Source: Streptomyces sp. NBC_00273 (GTDB lineage Bacteria > Actinomycetota > Actinomycetes > Streptomycetales > Streptomycetaceae). From it: a stretch of 64,000 bases of DNA. Position numbers and translations under genes: made by a program. Below the pieces are notes generated by a model. The model worked only from the letters and a program-made list of their open reading frames with translations. It was not told where the DNA came from and ran no database searches. The DNA is taken from contig NZ_CP108067.1 in NCBI RefSeq assembly GCF_036178145.1, forward strand, positions 124,001 to 188,000, given 5' to 3'. This document shows, one piece after another, positions 52,086-61,042 of the stretch (position 1 is its first letter; each line of letters begins with the position of its first letter).

Positions 52086-52877
52086 TTGACCGCCACCGAG
52101 CCCGTCGCCGCCCCCGCAGCGGAGAGCGACATAGCCGCCGACGCGCCCCAGCCCGCCCCAGGCGCCACCCCGCCCCGCACCCCGCTGATCGCCCGCGCCG
52201 CCGCCGAGCTCGTCGGCACCGCAACGCTCGTCGCGGTCGTCGTCGGCTCGGGCATCCAGGCCACGAAACTCACCCAGGACGTGGCCCTCCAGCTCCTGGC
52301 CAACTCCACCGCCACCGTCTTCGGGCTCGGCGTCCTCATCGCGCTCCTCGGCCCGGTCTCCGGCGCCCACTTCAACCCGGCCGTCACCCTGGCCGAATGG
52401 TGGACCGCCCGCCGCGGCGGCGCCGGAGTCACCGCCCGCGAGCTCGCCGTCTACGTGCCCTCGCAGATCGCCGGCGCTATCGCGGGCGCCATCCTGGCGG
52501 ACGCGATGTTCGGCGAGCCCCTGGTCAAGTGGTCCACCCACGACCGCTCCGCCGGCAACCTGCTGCTGGGCGAGGTCGTCGCGACCGCCGGCCTGATCCT
52601 GCTGATCTTCGGCCTGGCCCGCACCGACAGGCTCCGCTTCGCGCCCGTCGCCGTCGCCTCGTACATCGGCGCCGCCTACTGGTTCACCTCCTCCACCTCC
52701 TTCGCCAACCCGGCCGTCACCATCGGCCGCGCCTTCACCGACACCTTCGCCGGCATCGCCCCGGCCTCCGTGCCCGGCTTCATCGGCATGCAGCTCGTCG
52801 GCGCCGTGGTGGGCCTGGCCCTGGTGGCGGTCATCTTCATGCGCGGCAAGACGGACAGCGGGACGCCTGCGGCATGA
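52086..52877 (+). CDS. aqpS: Aquaporin-family channel in ars operon (AqpS-like)
   Basis: 263 residues from TTG 52086, with GAGGAG upstream. Six hydrophobic segments and the two MIP half-helix motifs 'GAHFNPAVTLAEWW' and 'TSFANPAVTIGRAF' (NPA boxes). A Pro/Ala-rich N-terminal extension precedes the first helix. Aquaporins in ars operons move arsenite or methylated arsenicals down their gradient. The stop overlaps the monooxygenase ATG (ATGA). Confidence 0.85.
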   Translation: MTATEPVAAPAAESDIAADAPQPAPGATPPRTPLIARAAAELVGTATLVAVVVGSGIQATKLTQDVALQLLANSTATVFGLGVLIALLGPVSGAHFNPAVTLAEWWTARRGGAGVTARELAVYVPSQIAGAIAGAILADAMFGEPLVKWSTHDRSAGNLLLGEVVATAGLILLIFGLARTDRLRFAPVAVASYIGAAYWFTSSTSFANPAVTIGRAFTDTFAGIAPASVPGFIGMQLVGAVVGLALVAVIFMRGKTDSGTPAA

Positions 52878-53935
52878 CGCAGCGCACGGACGTGGTGGTG
52901 ATCGGCGGCGGCCAAGCAGGGCTCGCCGCCGGATACCACCTGCGCCGCCTGGGCATCGAGCACGTCATCCTCGACGCCCAGGCGGCGCCCGGCGGAGCCT
53001 GGCAGCACACCTGGCACTCCCTGCGCCTCTTCTCCCCCGCCCAGTACTCCTCCCTGCCCGGCCGGCTCATGCCCGTCCAGGAGGGCGAGCTCTACCCGGA
53101 CGCCGCCCACGTCGTCGACTACCTCACCGACTACGAGAAGCGCTACGAACTCCCCGTCCAGCGAGGCACCTGGGCCGAGAGCGTGCACCGCGACGGGCCC
53201 CGCCTGCGGGTCGAGACGGACTCCGGATCCTGGACCGCGCGGGCCGTCATCAGCGCCACCGGCACCTGGACCCGCCCCTTCCTCCCGGCAGTTCCCGGCC
53301 GGCGCGACTACCAGGGCCGCCAGCTGCACACCGTCCAATACCGCAGCCCGTCCGAGTTCGCCGGGCAGCGCGTGATCGTGGTCGGGGGCGGCAACTCCGG
53401 AGCCCAGATCGCCGCCGACCTCACCCACGCCGGCATCGACCTGACCTGGGTCACCCAGCGCCCGCCCCGCTACCTCGCCGACGACATCGACGGCCGAGCA
53501 CTCTTCGACGCGGCGACCGCCCGCCGACGCGCCCTCGACGAAGGCCGCACCGACACCGGCGGCGTCGCCTCCCTCGGCGACATCGTCGCCGTCCCGCCCG
53601 TACGCGCCGCCCGCGACACCGGACTCCTCAGCGCCCGGCCCATGTTCGCCCATCTCACGGCGACCGGGGTCGAGTGGGCAGACGGCACCCGGGCCGAGGC
53701 GGACGCGGTCATCTGGTGCACCGGCTTCCGTCCCGCGCTCGCGCCTTTCGCCTCCCTGCGCCTGCGCGGCACACGCGGCCGCATCGCGACCGTCGGCACC
53801 CGCGCCGCGGACGAGCCGCGCCTGCACCTGCTCGGCTACGGCGACTGGACCGGCCCGGCCTCCGCCACCCTCATCGGCGTCGGCCGCCCCGCCCGCGACG
53901 CCGCCCGCGAGATCGCCGAGCTCCTTCGACCATGA
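52874..53935 (+). CDS. Flavoprotein monooxygenase (ArsO-like)
   Basis: 353 residues. FAD motif 'DVVVIGGGQAGLAAGYHLRR', 'GGAWQHTWHSLRLFSPAQYS', NADP motif 'VIVVGGGNSGAQIAADLTH' and 'DAVIWCTGFRPALAPFASLR'. This is the flavin-containing monooxygenase-like group often found in ars operons and called ArsO, whose reaction is not firmly established. Start ATG 52874 overlaps the aquaporin stop, so the two are coupled. A second, frameshifted relative lies at 56143. Confidence 0.85.
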   Translation: MTQRTDVVVIGGGQAGLAAGYHLRRLGIEHVILDAQAAPGGAWQHTWHSLRLFSPAQYSSLPGRLMPVQEGELYPDAAHVVDYLTDYEKRYELPVQRGTWAESVHRDGPRLRVETDSGSWTARAVISATGTWTRPFLPAVPGRRDYQGRQLHTVQYRSPSEFAGQRVIVVGGGNSGAQIAADLTHAGIDLTWVTQRPPRYLADDIDGRALFDAATARRRALDEGRTDTGGVASLGDIVAVPPVRAARDTGLLSARPMFAHLTATGVEWADGTRAEADAVIWCTGFRPALAPFASLRLRGTRGRIATVGTRAADEPRLHLLGYGDWTGPASATLIGVGRPARDAAREIAELLRP

Positions 53936-54001
53936 AGACGGGCTCCCCGGTCAAACGGCCCGCCGACCTGCTGGGTATCAGCATCGACGTTCCGGAGCCG
54001 G

Positions 54002-54240
54002 TCACGGTCGCGTGAGGATGGTGCAGATCTCGCCTTCGGAGCAGGTGTCGGGGTCGGTGACGGCGGCCCGCCGGGCGAGCTCGCGCAGCGCGGTGCGGGT
54101 CTGGCGGAGCTCGGCCATCCGCTGCTCGATATCCCCCAGCCGCTGACCGATGAGGCGTGTGACCTGCCCGCACGGGGCCTGCCCGCTGTCTCTGATCTCC
54201 AGGACCGACCGGATCTCGGCGAGCGTCAGGCCCGCGCCCT
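54002..54240 (-). pseudogene. MerR C-terminal fragment (mercury type)
   Basis: Minus strand, ending at TGA 54002: 'GLTLAEIRSVLEIRDSGQAP' followed by C, 'VTRLIGQRLGDIEQRMAELR' and 'TDPDTCSEGEICTILTRP'. This is the dimerisation helix and metal-binding loop of a mercury-type MerR, with its Cys residues. The HTH half is missing; upstream of about 54240 the sequence belongs to a merB fragment in the opposite orientation. Confidence 0.75.
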
Positions 54241-54580
54241 GGGCGTCGCGGACATCGACGCCCTCGGTATTTCCGCGATGCTCGGCCAGGACGTGACCGT
54301 CTCCTCCACCGATCCCGTCGACGGCCGCCCAGTGACAGTCACCTTCAGCAACGGCGCGCCAATCTGGGAGCCTGCCGCGGCGGTCGTATTCGTCGGGCGT
54401 CGCAAAGGTGCAGGCCCGGCCGCCACGGTGTGCTGCGACGCCCTCAACTTCTTCACCGGCCAGTCCTCGGCCGAGCAATGGCAGCTGGCGCACCCCGAGG
54501 TGCGCGGTGAGATCGTCGGCCAGTCCCGCGCCACCCAGATCGGGCAGCAGACCTTCGGCCCGCTCCTCCAGGACGGCTGA
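54241..54580 (+). pseudogene. Alkylmercury lyase MerB C-terminal fragment
   Basis: Plus strand: 'DALGISAMLGQDVTVSSTDP', 'AAAVVFVGRRKGAGPAATVC' and 'CDALNFFTGQSSAEQWQLAH' then PEV are characteristic of MerB. The catalytic Cys96-equivalent lies before DALG and is not present (the residue there is Ala, at the junction); the second active-site Cys (ATVCCDALNFF) remains. The N-terminal half is absent, so it is a remnant facing the merR fragment. Confidence 0.75.
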
Positions 54581-54676
54581 CCATTCGGCCGCATCCGCCT
54601 CCGTTACGCCCCGGCCTGCAGTGGGCATCATTGCCACCCCGGCCGACTCGTCGAGTGCGGCCCAAAATGGCAGGCC

Positions 54677-55216
54677 ATGATGAACGCGATCGCGATGGAC
54701 CGGCAGGCCGTGCACGAGGACTATGAGCGTGCCCGCCAGACCTTCCACCGCCTGCTCGACAGTGCCTCCGAGGAGGAACTCTCCAGTGCCACCCACGACA
54801 CCAGGTGGACCAACGAGCAGCTGCTGTGGCACATGCTGTTCGGCTACATGCTCATCTTGCGTCTGCTGCTCCTGGTCCGCGTCTTCGGCCGGCTGCCACG
54901 GCGCGCGAGCAGGGCTTTCGCCCGAGTGCTGGACGCGGCGACCGTGCCGTTCGACTGGGTCAACTACGTCGGCCCACGCGGGGCGGTGAAGTTCTACGGG
55001 CCGCAGCGGATGGGTGCCGCATTCGATCGCATCATCGACTCCCTGCACCGCCACCTGATCTCGGAGCCGGATGCCCGGCTCGCCCGGGGCATGCACTACC
55101 CCGTCCGCTGGGATCCGTTCTTCAAGGACTTCATGACCCTCGCGGACATCTACCGCTACCCCACCCAGCACTTCGACTTCCACCGCCGCCAACTCACCCT
55201 GCACGACGCTGACTGA
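54677..55216 (+). CDS. DinB-like protein
   Basis: 179 residues. 'DYERARQTFHRLLDSASEEE' and 'WTNEQLLWHMLFGYMLILRL' with a His in the second helix, and 'YPTQHFDFHRRQLTLHDAD' with the C-terminal His pair, match the DinB four-helix metal-binding fold. Members include bacillithiol/mycothiol-dependent transferases. It sits between the mer scar and the second ars locus; a role in metal stress is possible but inferred. Confidence 0.7.
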   Translation: MMNAIAMDRQAVHEDYERARQTFHRLLDSASEEELSSATHDTRWTNEQLLWHMLFGYMLILRLLLLVRVFGRLPRRASRAFARVLDAATVPFDWVNYVGPRGAVKFYGPQRMGAAFDRIIDSLHRHLISEPDARLARGMHYPVRWDPFFKDFMTLADIYRYPTQHFDFHRRQLTLHDAD

Positions 55217-55239
55217 CGCCCGCGGCCAGACCGGCAGTG

Positions 55240-55737
55240 TCAGACAATCTGTGGACTGCGGCGCTCCAGCAACACCACGTCCCGCCACGCCCCGTGGTGC
55301 CGGCCGATGCGCTCACGCGTGCCGATGACACGGAACCCGGCTCGTGCGTGGAGGGCCAGGCTGGCGGTGTTCTCGGGGAAGATCCCGGACTGGATGGTCC
55401 AAATGCCGTCCGCCTCCGTCGAGGCGATCAGAGCGTCCAGCAGGGCGCGGGCGACGCCGCGGCCACGGCCATCGGGGTGGACGTAGACGGAGTGCTCGAC
55501 CACGCCCGCGTACGCGCACCGGTCCGAGACGGCACTCGCCGCGACCCAGCCCAACACCCTGCCGCCGTCGTCGAGGGCGACGAAACGGTGGCCAGGCAGC
55601 TTGGCCTTGTCGAACACGGCCCACACGGGGGCCTGCGTCTCGAAGGTCGCTTTGCCCTCGTCGATCCCCGCCTGGCAGATACCCAGCACCTGCTCGGCGT
55701 GCGCGGCAAGCAGCGCCTCGATCCGCACCACGGTCAC
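55240..55737 (-). CDS. GNAT N-acetyltransferase, ArsN1/phosphinothricin type
   Basis: 165 residues from GTG 55737. 'GIDEGKATFETQAPVW', 'VLGWVAASAVSDRCAYAGVV', acetyl-CoA loop 'VHPDGRGRGVARALLDALIA' and 'GIFPENTASLALHARAGFRV' are signatures of the phosphinothricin acetyltransferase/ArsN group. ArsN1 enzymes acetylate the amino group of arsinothricin. Its start overlaps the stop of the upstream arsR by 4 bases (GTGA), which supports an arsenic role over a phosphinothricin one. Confidence 0.8.
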   Translation of the reverse strand: MTVVRIEALLAAHAEQVLGICQAGIDEGKATFETQAPVWAVFDKAKLPGHRFVALDDGGRVLGWVAASAVSDRCAYAGVVEHSVYVHPDGRGRGVARALLDALIASTEADGIWTIQSGIFPENTASLALHARAGFRVIGTRERIGRHHGAWRDVVLLERRSPQIV

Positions 55738-56102
55738 GCCGTCTTCGCGGCGCCGGCCAGCAGCGCGCCCATGGCAGCGAGCACGGACGGCTCGACCCGG
55801 TAATAGACCCACGTCCCCCGGCGCTCGGAGGACAGCAGACCCGCCTCCTTCAGCTTCTTCAAATGGTGGGAGACGGTGGGCTGGGAGACCCCGACGTCGG
55901 AGATGTCGCACACACATGCCTCCCCGCCCTCGTGGGAGGCGACAGCGGAGAACAGGCGCAGGCGCACGGGGTCACCGAGGGCCTTGAACATCTTCGCCGC
56001 GACCTCGGCCTCCTCGGCCGACATCGGGCGCTCGTTCAGCGGCGGGCAGCAGGCCGCGACGACGTCGGGCTCCAGCAACGGCAGAACCTTCACATTCGAC
56101 AT
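55734..56102 (-). CDS. arsR: ArsR-family repressor, second copy
   Basis: 122 residues from ATG 56102 (MSNVKVLPLL); an upstream ATG at 56120 is also in frame. Winged HTH 'MFKALGDPVRLRLFSAVASH' and 'VGVSQPTVSHHLKKLKEAGL', wing 'RRGTWVYYRVEPSVLAAMGA'. Potential As(III) ligands: Cys18-Cys19 in 'VVAACCPPLNE' and the CxC of 'EACVCDI', the latter in the classical ArsR alpha-3 position. The operator-like sequence overlaps the start codon. Confidence 0.92.
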   Translation of the reverse strand: MSNVKVLPLLEPDVVAACCPPLNERPMSAEEAEVAAKMFKALGDPVRLRLFSAVASHEGGEACVCDISDVGVSQPTVSHHLKKLKEAGLLSSERRGTWVYYRVEPSVLAAMGALLAGAAKTA

Positions 56103-56121
56103 ACGTCTATGTTGACACACA
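56103..56121. promoter_or_regulatory. Candidate ArsR-2 operator, site 1
   Basis: ACGTCTATGTTGAC (56103-56116) followed by ACACATCGA lies directly upstream of the second arsR. The same 14-base sequence, in a fuller palindrome, recurs at 57225-57238. Confidence 0.55.
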
Positions 56122-56142
56122 TCGAACTAAGAGGGGAGTGGG

Positions 56143-57202
56143 TCAGGCGCGGGCCAGGTGGGCGGCCAGTCGGCGGGCCGCCCGGGCGGCATCACGGCCG
56201 ACGCCGCGCAGCGTGTTCGAGGACAGGCTGCGCTGCCACTCCAGCCCGACGAACGCCAGGCTCGAATAGGCAGGGGAGGCGCCGCCGCGGTGGTGGGGGT
56301 GTCCGGCCGGGTCGAGGGCGCCTTCGAGTCCGGCGAGGTAGGGCAGGTGGGGGCGGTAGCCGGTGGCGAGGATCAGCGCGTCCAGCCGCTCCGTGATGCC
56401 GTCGGCCCACGTGACCCGGTCGTCGGCGAGGCGGGTGAACATCGGGCGGCGGTCGGGGGCGCCGGCGGTGAGAGCGGCGCGGTAGCGGCCGTCGTCCAGG
56501 ACCGGCGGGGCGGGCGGAGTCTTCAGCAGCCATCCGAGCGGGGCGGTGTCCAGGCCGGTGCGGGTGAGCCAGAAGTGCAGGTCCTTGCCCAGCAGGTGCT
56601 GTCGGGTGAACCTCACCGGCGCCCGCATGGCCAGGCTCGTGCGGCTTTCGAGGGCGAGCTCGGCGGCGATCTGCACCGCGGAGTTCCCCGCCCCGATCAC
56701 CACCACACGCTGCCCGGCAAACTGGGCCGGGCTGCGGTAGTCGGCCGCGTGCAGGACCTGGCCGGCGAAGGTCTCCAGGCCCGGCAGGTCAGGGCGGTGC
56801 GGGCGGCCGAAGCTGCCCGAGGCGGCGACCACCGCCCGCGCCCACAGCTGCCCGCCGCCCTCCAGCTCGACTTTGAACCCGGCACCGTCGGCCCGGATCG
56901 CGGTCACGCGCCGGCCGGTGCGGATGTCGGCCTGTAGGCGGGCGGCGTAGACGGTCAAGTAGGCGACGACCTCGTCCCGGTGCGGGTAGCGGTCCGGATC
57001 CCCGCCGAACAGCAGGCCGGGCAGAGCGCTGAACCGGGCCGGCGAGAACAGGGTCAGGCTGTCGTAGTAGTGCGGCCATGAGCCGGCTGCCCGCCCCGAC
57101 GCCTCCAGCACCACCGGCTTCAGTCCCGCCCTGACCAGCGCATGCGCAGTGGCCAACCCCGACTGCCCGCCCCCCGATGACGACGGCTTCCACCTGCTCC
57201 AC
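56143..57202 (-). pseudogene. ArsO-like flavoprotein, frameshifted in N-terminal G run
   Basis: GTG 57202 opens MEQVEAVVIGG, the first half of an FAD motif, but a run of six G near 57175 shifts the phase; removing one G gives 'VVIGGGQSGLATAHALVRAG', and the rest of the protein is intact: 'AAGSWPHYYDSLTLFSPARF', 'VVVIGAGNSAVQIAAELALE', 'DALILATGYRPHLPYLAGLE'. Related to the monooxygenase at 52874. Either a real inactivation by slippage or a sequencing error at a homopolymer. Confidence 0.8.
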
Positions 57203-57220
57203 GGCAACCCCTAAGAATTA

Positions 57221-57246
57221 GATGAACGTCTATGTTGACGTCCATC
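57221..57246. promoter_or_regulatory. Candidate ArsR-2 operator, site 2
   Basis: GATGAACGTC (57221-57230), TATGTT, GACGTCCATC (57237-57246): inverted arms matching at 9 of 10 positions around a 6-base centre. It lies between the leftward flavoprotein and the rightward Cys-rich peptide gene and shares ACGTCTATGTTGAC with site 1. Confidence 0.65.
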
Positions 57247-57308
57247 GATACAGATGCCATGCTGATCACGCAAGCCATAGACAAACTTCGAAACACAAGG
57301 GAGTCGTC

Positions 57309-57515
57309 ATGAACGAGCCGATCAGCCCCACCAGCCCGAACCGCGCCGCGACGACGGGCTCCTGTTGCGGCACCGCCCCCGTACCCGCCGCCGAAGTGGC
57401 GCCCGCCCAGTCCTCACCCTGCTGCGGCACCAGCGAGGGCGCGGAGGCGGCCGGAGCCTGCTGCGACCCGCAGGCCAAGCGCGAGGCCGTCGCCACCGGC
57501 GCCGGCTGCTGCTGA
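57309..57515 (+). CDS. Cys-Cys-rich small protein in ars locus
   Basis: 68 residues from ATG 57309 with AAGGGAG upstream. Four vicinal Cys pairs: residues 19-20 (TGSCCGTAP), 38-39 (SSPCCGTSE), 51-52 (AGACCDPQ) and 67-68 at the very C-terminus (GAGCC). The linkers are Ala/Pro/Ser-rich and low complexity. Vicinal thiols bind trivalent arsenic tightly, so a metallothionein-like arsenite buffer or chaperone is a natural inference. It heads a rightward operon with the oxidoreductase at 57566 and the MFS gene, behind an ArsR-type dyad. Confidence 0.75.
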   Translation: MNEPISPTSPNRAATTGSCCGTAPVPAAEVAPAQSSPCCGTSEGAEAAGACCDPQAKREAVATGAGCC

Positions 57516-57565
57516 CCATCCGAAGTCCCCACCCGCCCGCCTGCACGAAGACCCGGAGACATGCC

Positions 57566-58939
57566 ATGAGCGAGACCACCACCGAGCTGCCCGTCGTCGT
57601 CATCGGGGCCGGCCCCGCCGGACTCGCGGCCGCCGCCCACCTCCTCGACCGCGACATCGCGCCCCTCGTCCTGGAAGCCGGCCCGCTCGCCGGGGCCGCC
57701 GTGCGCGAGTGGGCTCACGTACGGCTGTTCTCCCGCTGGGGCGAACTCGTCGACCCGGCCGCCGAGAAGCTCCTGGCCCCGACCGGATGGACCAAGCCCG
57801 CCGAGGACACCTACCCCTCCGGGGGTGACTGGGCAGAGCGCTACCTCCAGCCGCTCGCCGACGTACTCGGCGAACAGATCCGCTACGGAGCACGCGTCAC
57901 CGGCGTCTCCCGCACCGGCCGCGACCGCATCGTCGACGCCGACCGCGACACCCAGCCCTTCGTCGTCCACTACGAGAACGCCGACGGCCACGAGCACCGC
58001 CTCTTCGCCCGCGCCGTCATCGACGCCTCCGGCACCTGGTCCACCCCCAGCCCCGCCAGCGGCAGCGGACTCGCCGCCCTCGGCGAGAAGGCCGCCGCCA
58101 CCCGCATCACCTACCGCGTCCCGGACCTGAAGGACCCCGCCATCCGCGCCCGCTACGCGGGCAAGCGCACCGCGGTCATCGGCTCCGGCGCCTCCGCCTT
58201 CACCGCCCTCGCCTACCTCGCCGATCTCGCCACGTCCGAGCACGGCCAGGGGACTCACGCCACGTGGATCCTCCGCCGAGGGATCTCCGGCTCGACCTTC
58301 GGCGGCGGCGAGGCCGACCAACTCCCCGCCCGCGGCGCCCTCGGCCTGGCGGCCAAGGCGGCCGTCGACAACGGCTACGCCGACGCGATCACCGGTTTCC
58401 GCACGGACGCCTTCGAGCGTGACGGGGAGGGCCTCGTGATCCTCATCGGCGAGGACGGCCGCCGTCTCGACCCGGTGGACGAGGTCATCGTCCTGACCGG
58501 CTTCCGCCCTGACCTGTCCTTCCTGGACGAGCTGCGCCTCGGCCTCGACGAGCGCCTCCAGGCCCCGACCGCGCTCGCCCCGCTGATCGACCCCAACCAG
58601 CACTCCTGCGGCACCGTCTACCCCCACGGCGTGAACGAGCTCTCCCACCCCGAGAAGGACGTCTACCTCGTCGGCATGAAGTCCTACGGCCGCGCCCCCA
58701 CCTTCCTCGCGATGACCGGCTACGAGCAGGTCCGCTCCATCGCCGCCCACCTCGCTGGCGACCAGGAAGCCGCCGAGCGCGTCGAACTCACCCTCCCCGA
58801 AACCGGCGTGTGCGGCGGCGCGGGCCTCTTCGACGAGCCGGAAGCCTCCGAGCAGAACGACGGTGGTGGCTGCTGCGCAGCTCCGGCCACCCTCACCATC
58901 GGCGCCGCTCCCGCTCCCGCTTCCTCGGGCGGCTGCTGA
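57566..58939 (+). CDS. FAD-dependent oxidoreductase with Cys-rich C-terminal tail
   Basis: 457 residues from ATG 57566. FAD motif 'VVVIGAGPAGLAAAAHLLDR', NADP motif 'RTAVIGSGASAFTALAYLAD' and 'VDEVIVLTGFRPDLSFLDEL' define a flavin monooxygenase/ disulfide-reductase-like enzyme. After the catalytic fold a tail carries 'ETGVCGGAGLFDE', 'NDGGGCCAAPATL' and a final Cys (SSGGC). The CC motif copies that of the small peptide upstream, suggesting binding of arsenicals or thiol exchange with it. In one operon with that peptide and the MFS gene, which starts 1 base after its stop. Confidence 0.82.
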   Translation: MSETTTELPVVVIGAGPAGLAAAAHLLDRDIAPLVLEAGPLAGAAVREWAHVRLFSRWGELVDPAAEKLLAPTGWTKPAEDTYPSGGDWAERYLQPLADVLGEQIRYGARVTGVSRTGRDRIVDADRDTQPFVVHYENADGHEHRLFARAVIDASGTWSTPSPASGSGLAALGEKAAATRITYRVPDLKDPAIRARYAGKRTAVIGSGASAFTALAYLADLATSEHGQGTHATWILRRGISGSTFGGGEADQLPARGALGLAAKAAVDNGYADAITGFRTDAFERDGEGLVILIGEDGRRLDPVDEVIVLTGFRPDLSFLDELRLGLDERLQAPTALAPLIDPNQHSCGTVYPHGVNELSHPEKDVYLVGMKSYGRAPTFLAMTGYEQVRSIAAHLAGDQEAAERVELTLPETGVCGGAGLFDEPEASEQNDGGGCCAAPATLTIGAAPAPASSGGC

Positions 58940-58940
58940 G

Positions 58941-60150
58941 GTGAGCGACCTTCAAAGCGGCCTGGCCGCGGCCGGGACGGGGGTCCGGTCGCGGCCACGC
59001 GCCGTCCTGCCCGCCCTGTGCCTCACCCAGATCACCAGCTGGGGCATCGTCTACTACGCCTTCATCGTCCTCAACCCGGCCATCACCGCCGACACCGGCT
59101 GGAGCGCGGGCGCGACCACCGCGGCGTTCTCCGCCGCCCTCGTCGTCTCCGCCATAGCGGGGATCTACGTCGGCCGCGTCCTGGACCACCGCGGCCCCCG
59201 CACCGTCATGACGGCTGGCTCCGTCCTGGGTTCGCTGAGCCTGCTGGTGATCGCCGCGGCCCCCAACCTGGCCGTCTTCTTCGCCGGATGGCTGCTCGCC
59301 GGAGCGGCGATGGCCGCGATCCTCTACCAGCCCGCCTTCGCAGCCCTCACCCGCTGGTGGGGCCCCGACCACATCCGCGCGCTCACGATCGTCACCCTCG
59401 CCGGCGGGCTCGCCTCCACCGTCTTCGCACCCCTGACCGCGATCCTCGCCGACCACATGTCCTGGCGCGCCACCTACGTCGTACTCACCGGCATCCTCGC
59501 GGCCCTGACCGTCCCGGCCCACGCGATCGCGCTGAAGGCCCCGTGGCCGCAGGCCCCGCCGAGCCCGCCGCACGTCACCGGCGGCCACGAGCAGGTCGTG
59601 CGCAGCCGGGCGTTCTGGATGCTGGCCGTCACGTTCACCCTGTCCGCGTTCGCGATGTACGCCGTCGTCATCGGCCTCGTCCCCCTCCTCCTCGAACGCG
59701 GCTACACCATCACCCAAGCCGCCTGGGCCCTCGGCCTCGGCGGCGCCGGCCAGACCCTCGGCCGCACCCTGTACGCCGCCCTCGCCCGCCATCTCGGCGT
59801 CACCGCCCGCACCGTCACCCTGATCGCTCTCGGCGCCCTCACCACCGCAGCCCTCGCCACCGTGGCCGGCCCCTACACCCTGCTCGTCGCCGTATCCGTC
59901 CTCGCCGGAGTGATCCGCGGCAACCTCACCCTCCTCCAGGCCACCGCCGTCACCGACCGCTGGGGCACCACCCACTACGGCCGACTCTCCGGACTCCTCG
60001 GAGCACCCGCACACGCCGCAGCCGCCCTCGCCCCCTTCGCCGGCGCAGTCCTGGCCAGACCCCTCGGCGGCTACCCCGCCCTGTTCACCCTGCTCGCCGT
60101 CCTCTCGGCCGCGGCTGCTGCCACCGCGCTCGGGGCACGCCCTGGGTGTG
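58941..60150 (+). pseudogene. MFS transporter, 3' end replaced by IS256 insertion
   Basis: GTG 58941 starts 'VSDLQSGLAAAG'; 11-12 hydrophobic segments follow ('ALCLTQITSWGIVYYAFIVL', 'AFSAALVVSAIAGIYVGRVL', 'TLLAVLSAAAAATALGA'). It resembles MFS proteins found downstream of ars oxidoreductases. At 60151 the IS256-type terminal repeat begins and the reading frame runs on into the element to a stop about 165 bases later, adding some 55 foreign residues (from GSVKLTVVLELL). Probably only the last few native residues are lost, so residual function is possible. Confidence 0.8.
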
Positions 60151-60190
60151 GGTCCGTAAAGTTAACGGTGGTTTTGGAGTTGTTGGGGTT

Positions 60191-61038
60191 TCAGCGGCGG
60201 GCGGCTGAGAGCCGGCCGTCGAAGGTGATGTCGAAGGCGTTCAGAGCGGCCTTCCAGCGCTGGGTCCAGCGTTTGCCTCCCTGGCCGGTGGGGTCGAGGC
60301 TCATGATGGCCATGTAGACGCACTTGATGGCGGCCTGCTCGTTCGGGAAGTGCCCACGGGCCCGGACGGCCTTGCGGATCCGTGCGTTCACGGACTCGAT
60401 GGCGTTCGTCGTGCAGACGATCCGCCGTATCTCGGTGTCGAACTGCAGAAACGGCACGAACTCGGCCCATGCGTTCTCCCACAACCGGACGATCGCGGGA
60501 TACTTCTGGCCCCATTCCTCCTGAAACTCCAGGAACCGTTCCATGGCGGCGTCCTCGGTCGGCGCCGTGTAGACGGGCTTGAGCGCCTTCGAGATCTTGT
60601 CCCAGTCCTGCCGGGCCGCGTAACGGAACGAAGCCCGCAGCAGGTGAACGACACACGTCTGCGTGATCGCCTGCGGCCAGACGGCCCCGATCGCTTCAGG
60701 CAGCCCCTTCAACCCGTCACAGACGACCATGCAGACGTCTTCCGTGCCGCGGTTCTTGATCTCCGTGAGGACCTGGAGCCAGTACTTGGCACCCTCGCCC
60801 CCGTCGCCGGCCCACAAGCCCAAGATCTCGCGAGTGCCCTCGACGGTGACCGCCAGGACCACGTAGACCGGCCTGTTCGCGACCTTCCCGTCCCGCAGCT
60901 TCACGTGGACACAGTCAATGAACAAAACCGGATAGACCGAGTCGAGCGGCCGGTTCTGCCACTCGTTCATGCCGTCGATCACCTTGTCCGTGATCGTGGA
61001 GATGGTCGTCTTGGAGACCTCGGCGCCGTAGACCTCCG
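60191..61038 (-). pseudogene. IS256 transposase, C-terminal part
   Basis: Minus strand: 'LAEVYGAEVSKTTIST' next to the inner IS, then 'VYPVLFIDCVHVKLRDGKVA', 'MVVCDGLKGLPEAIGAVWPQ' and 'CTTNAIESVNARIRKAVRAR', the DDE core and the family signature, ending at 60191. The N-terminal part lies beyond the inner IS at 62018-62455. Confidence 0.88.
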
Positions 61039-61042
61039 CTAG

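Noticed and set aside
52676..53827. Minus-strand 383-codon frame opposite the monooxygenase
   Set aside because: High-GC antisense shadow; the plus strand has full FAD and NADP motifs.
55240..55737. Phosphinothricin acetyltransferase for self-resistance of an antibiotic cluster
   Set aside because: Context is an ars operon with overlap to arsR, which favours ArsN1; the polyketide cluster is 33 kb away.
57266..58750. Minus-strand 494-codon frame opposite the Cys peptide and oxidoreductase
   Set aside because: Shadow frame of Gly/Val/Asp type without motifs; the plus-strand genes have ribosome sites and conserved motifs.
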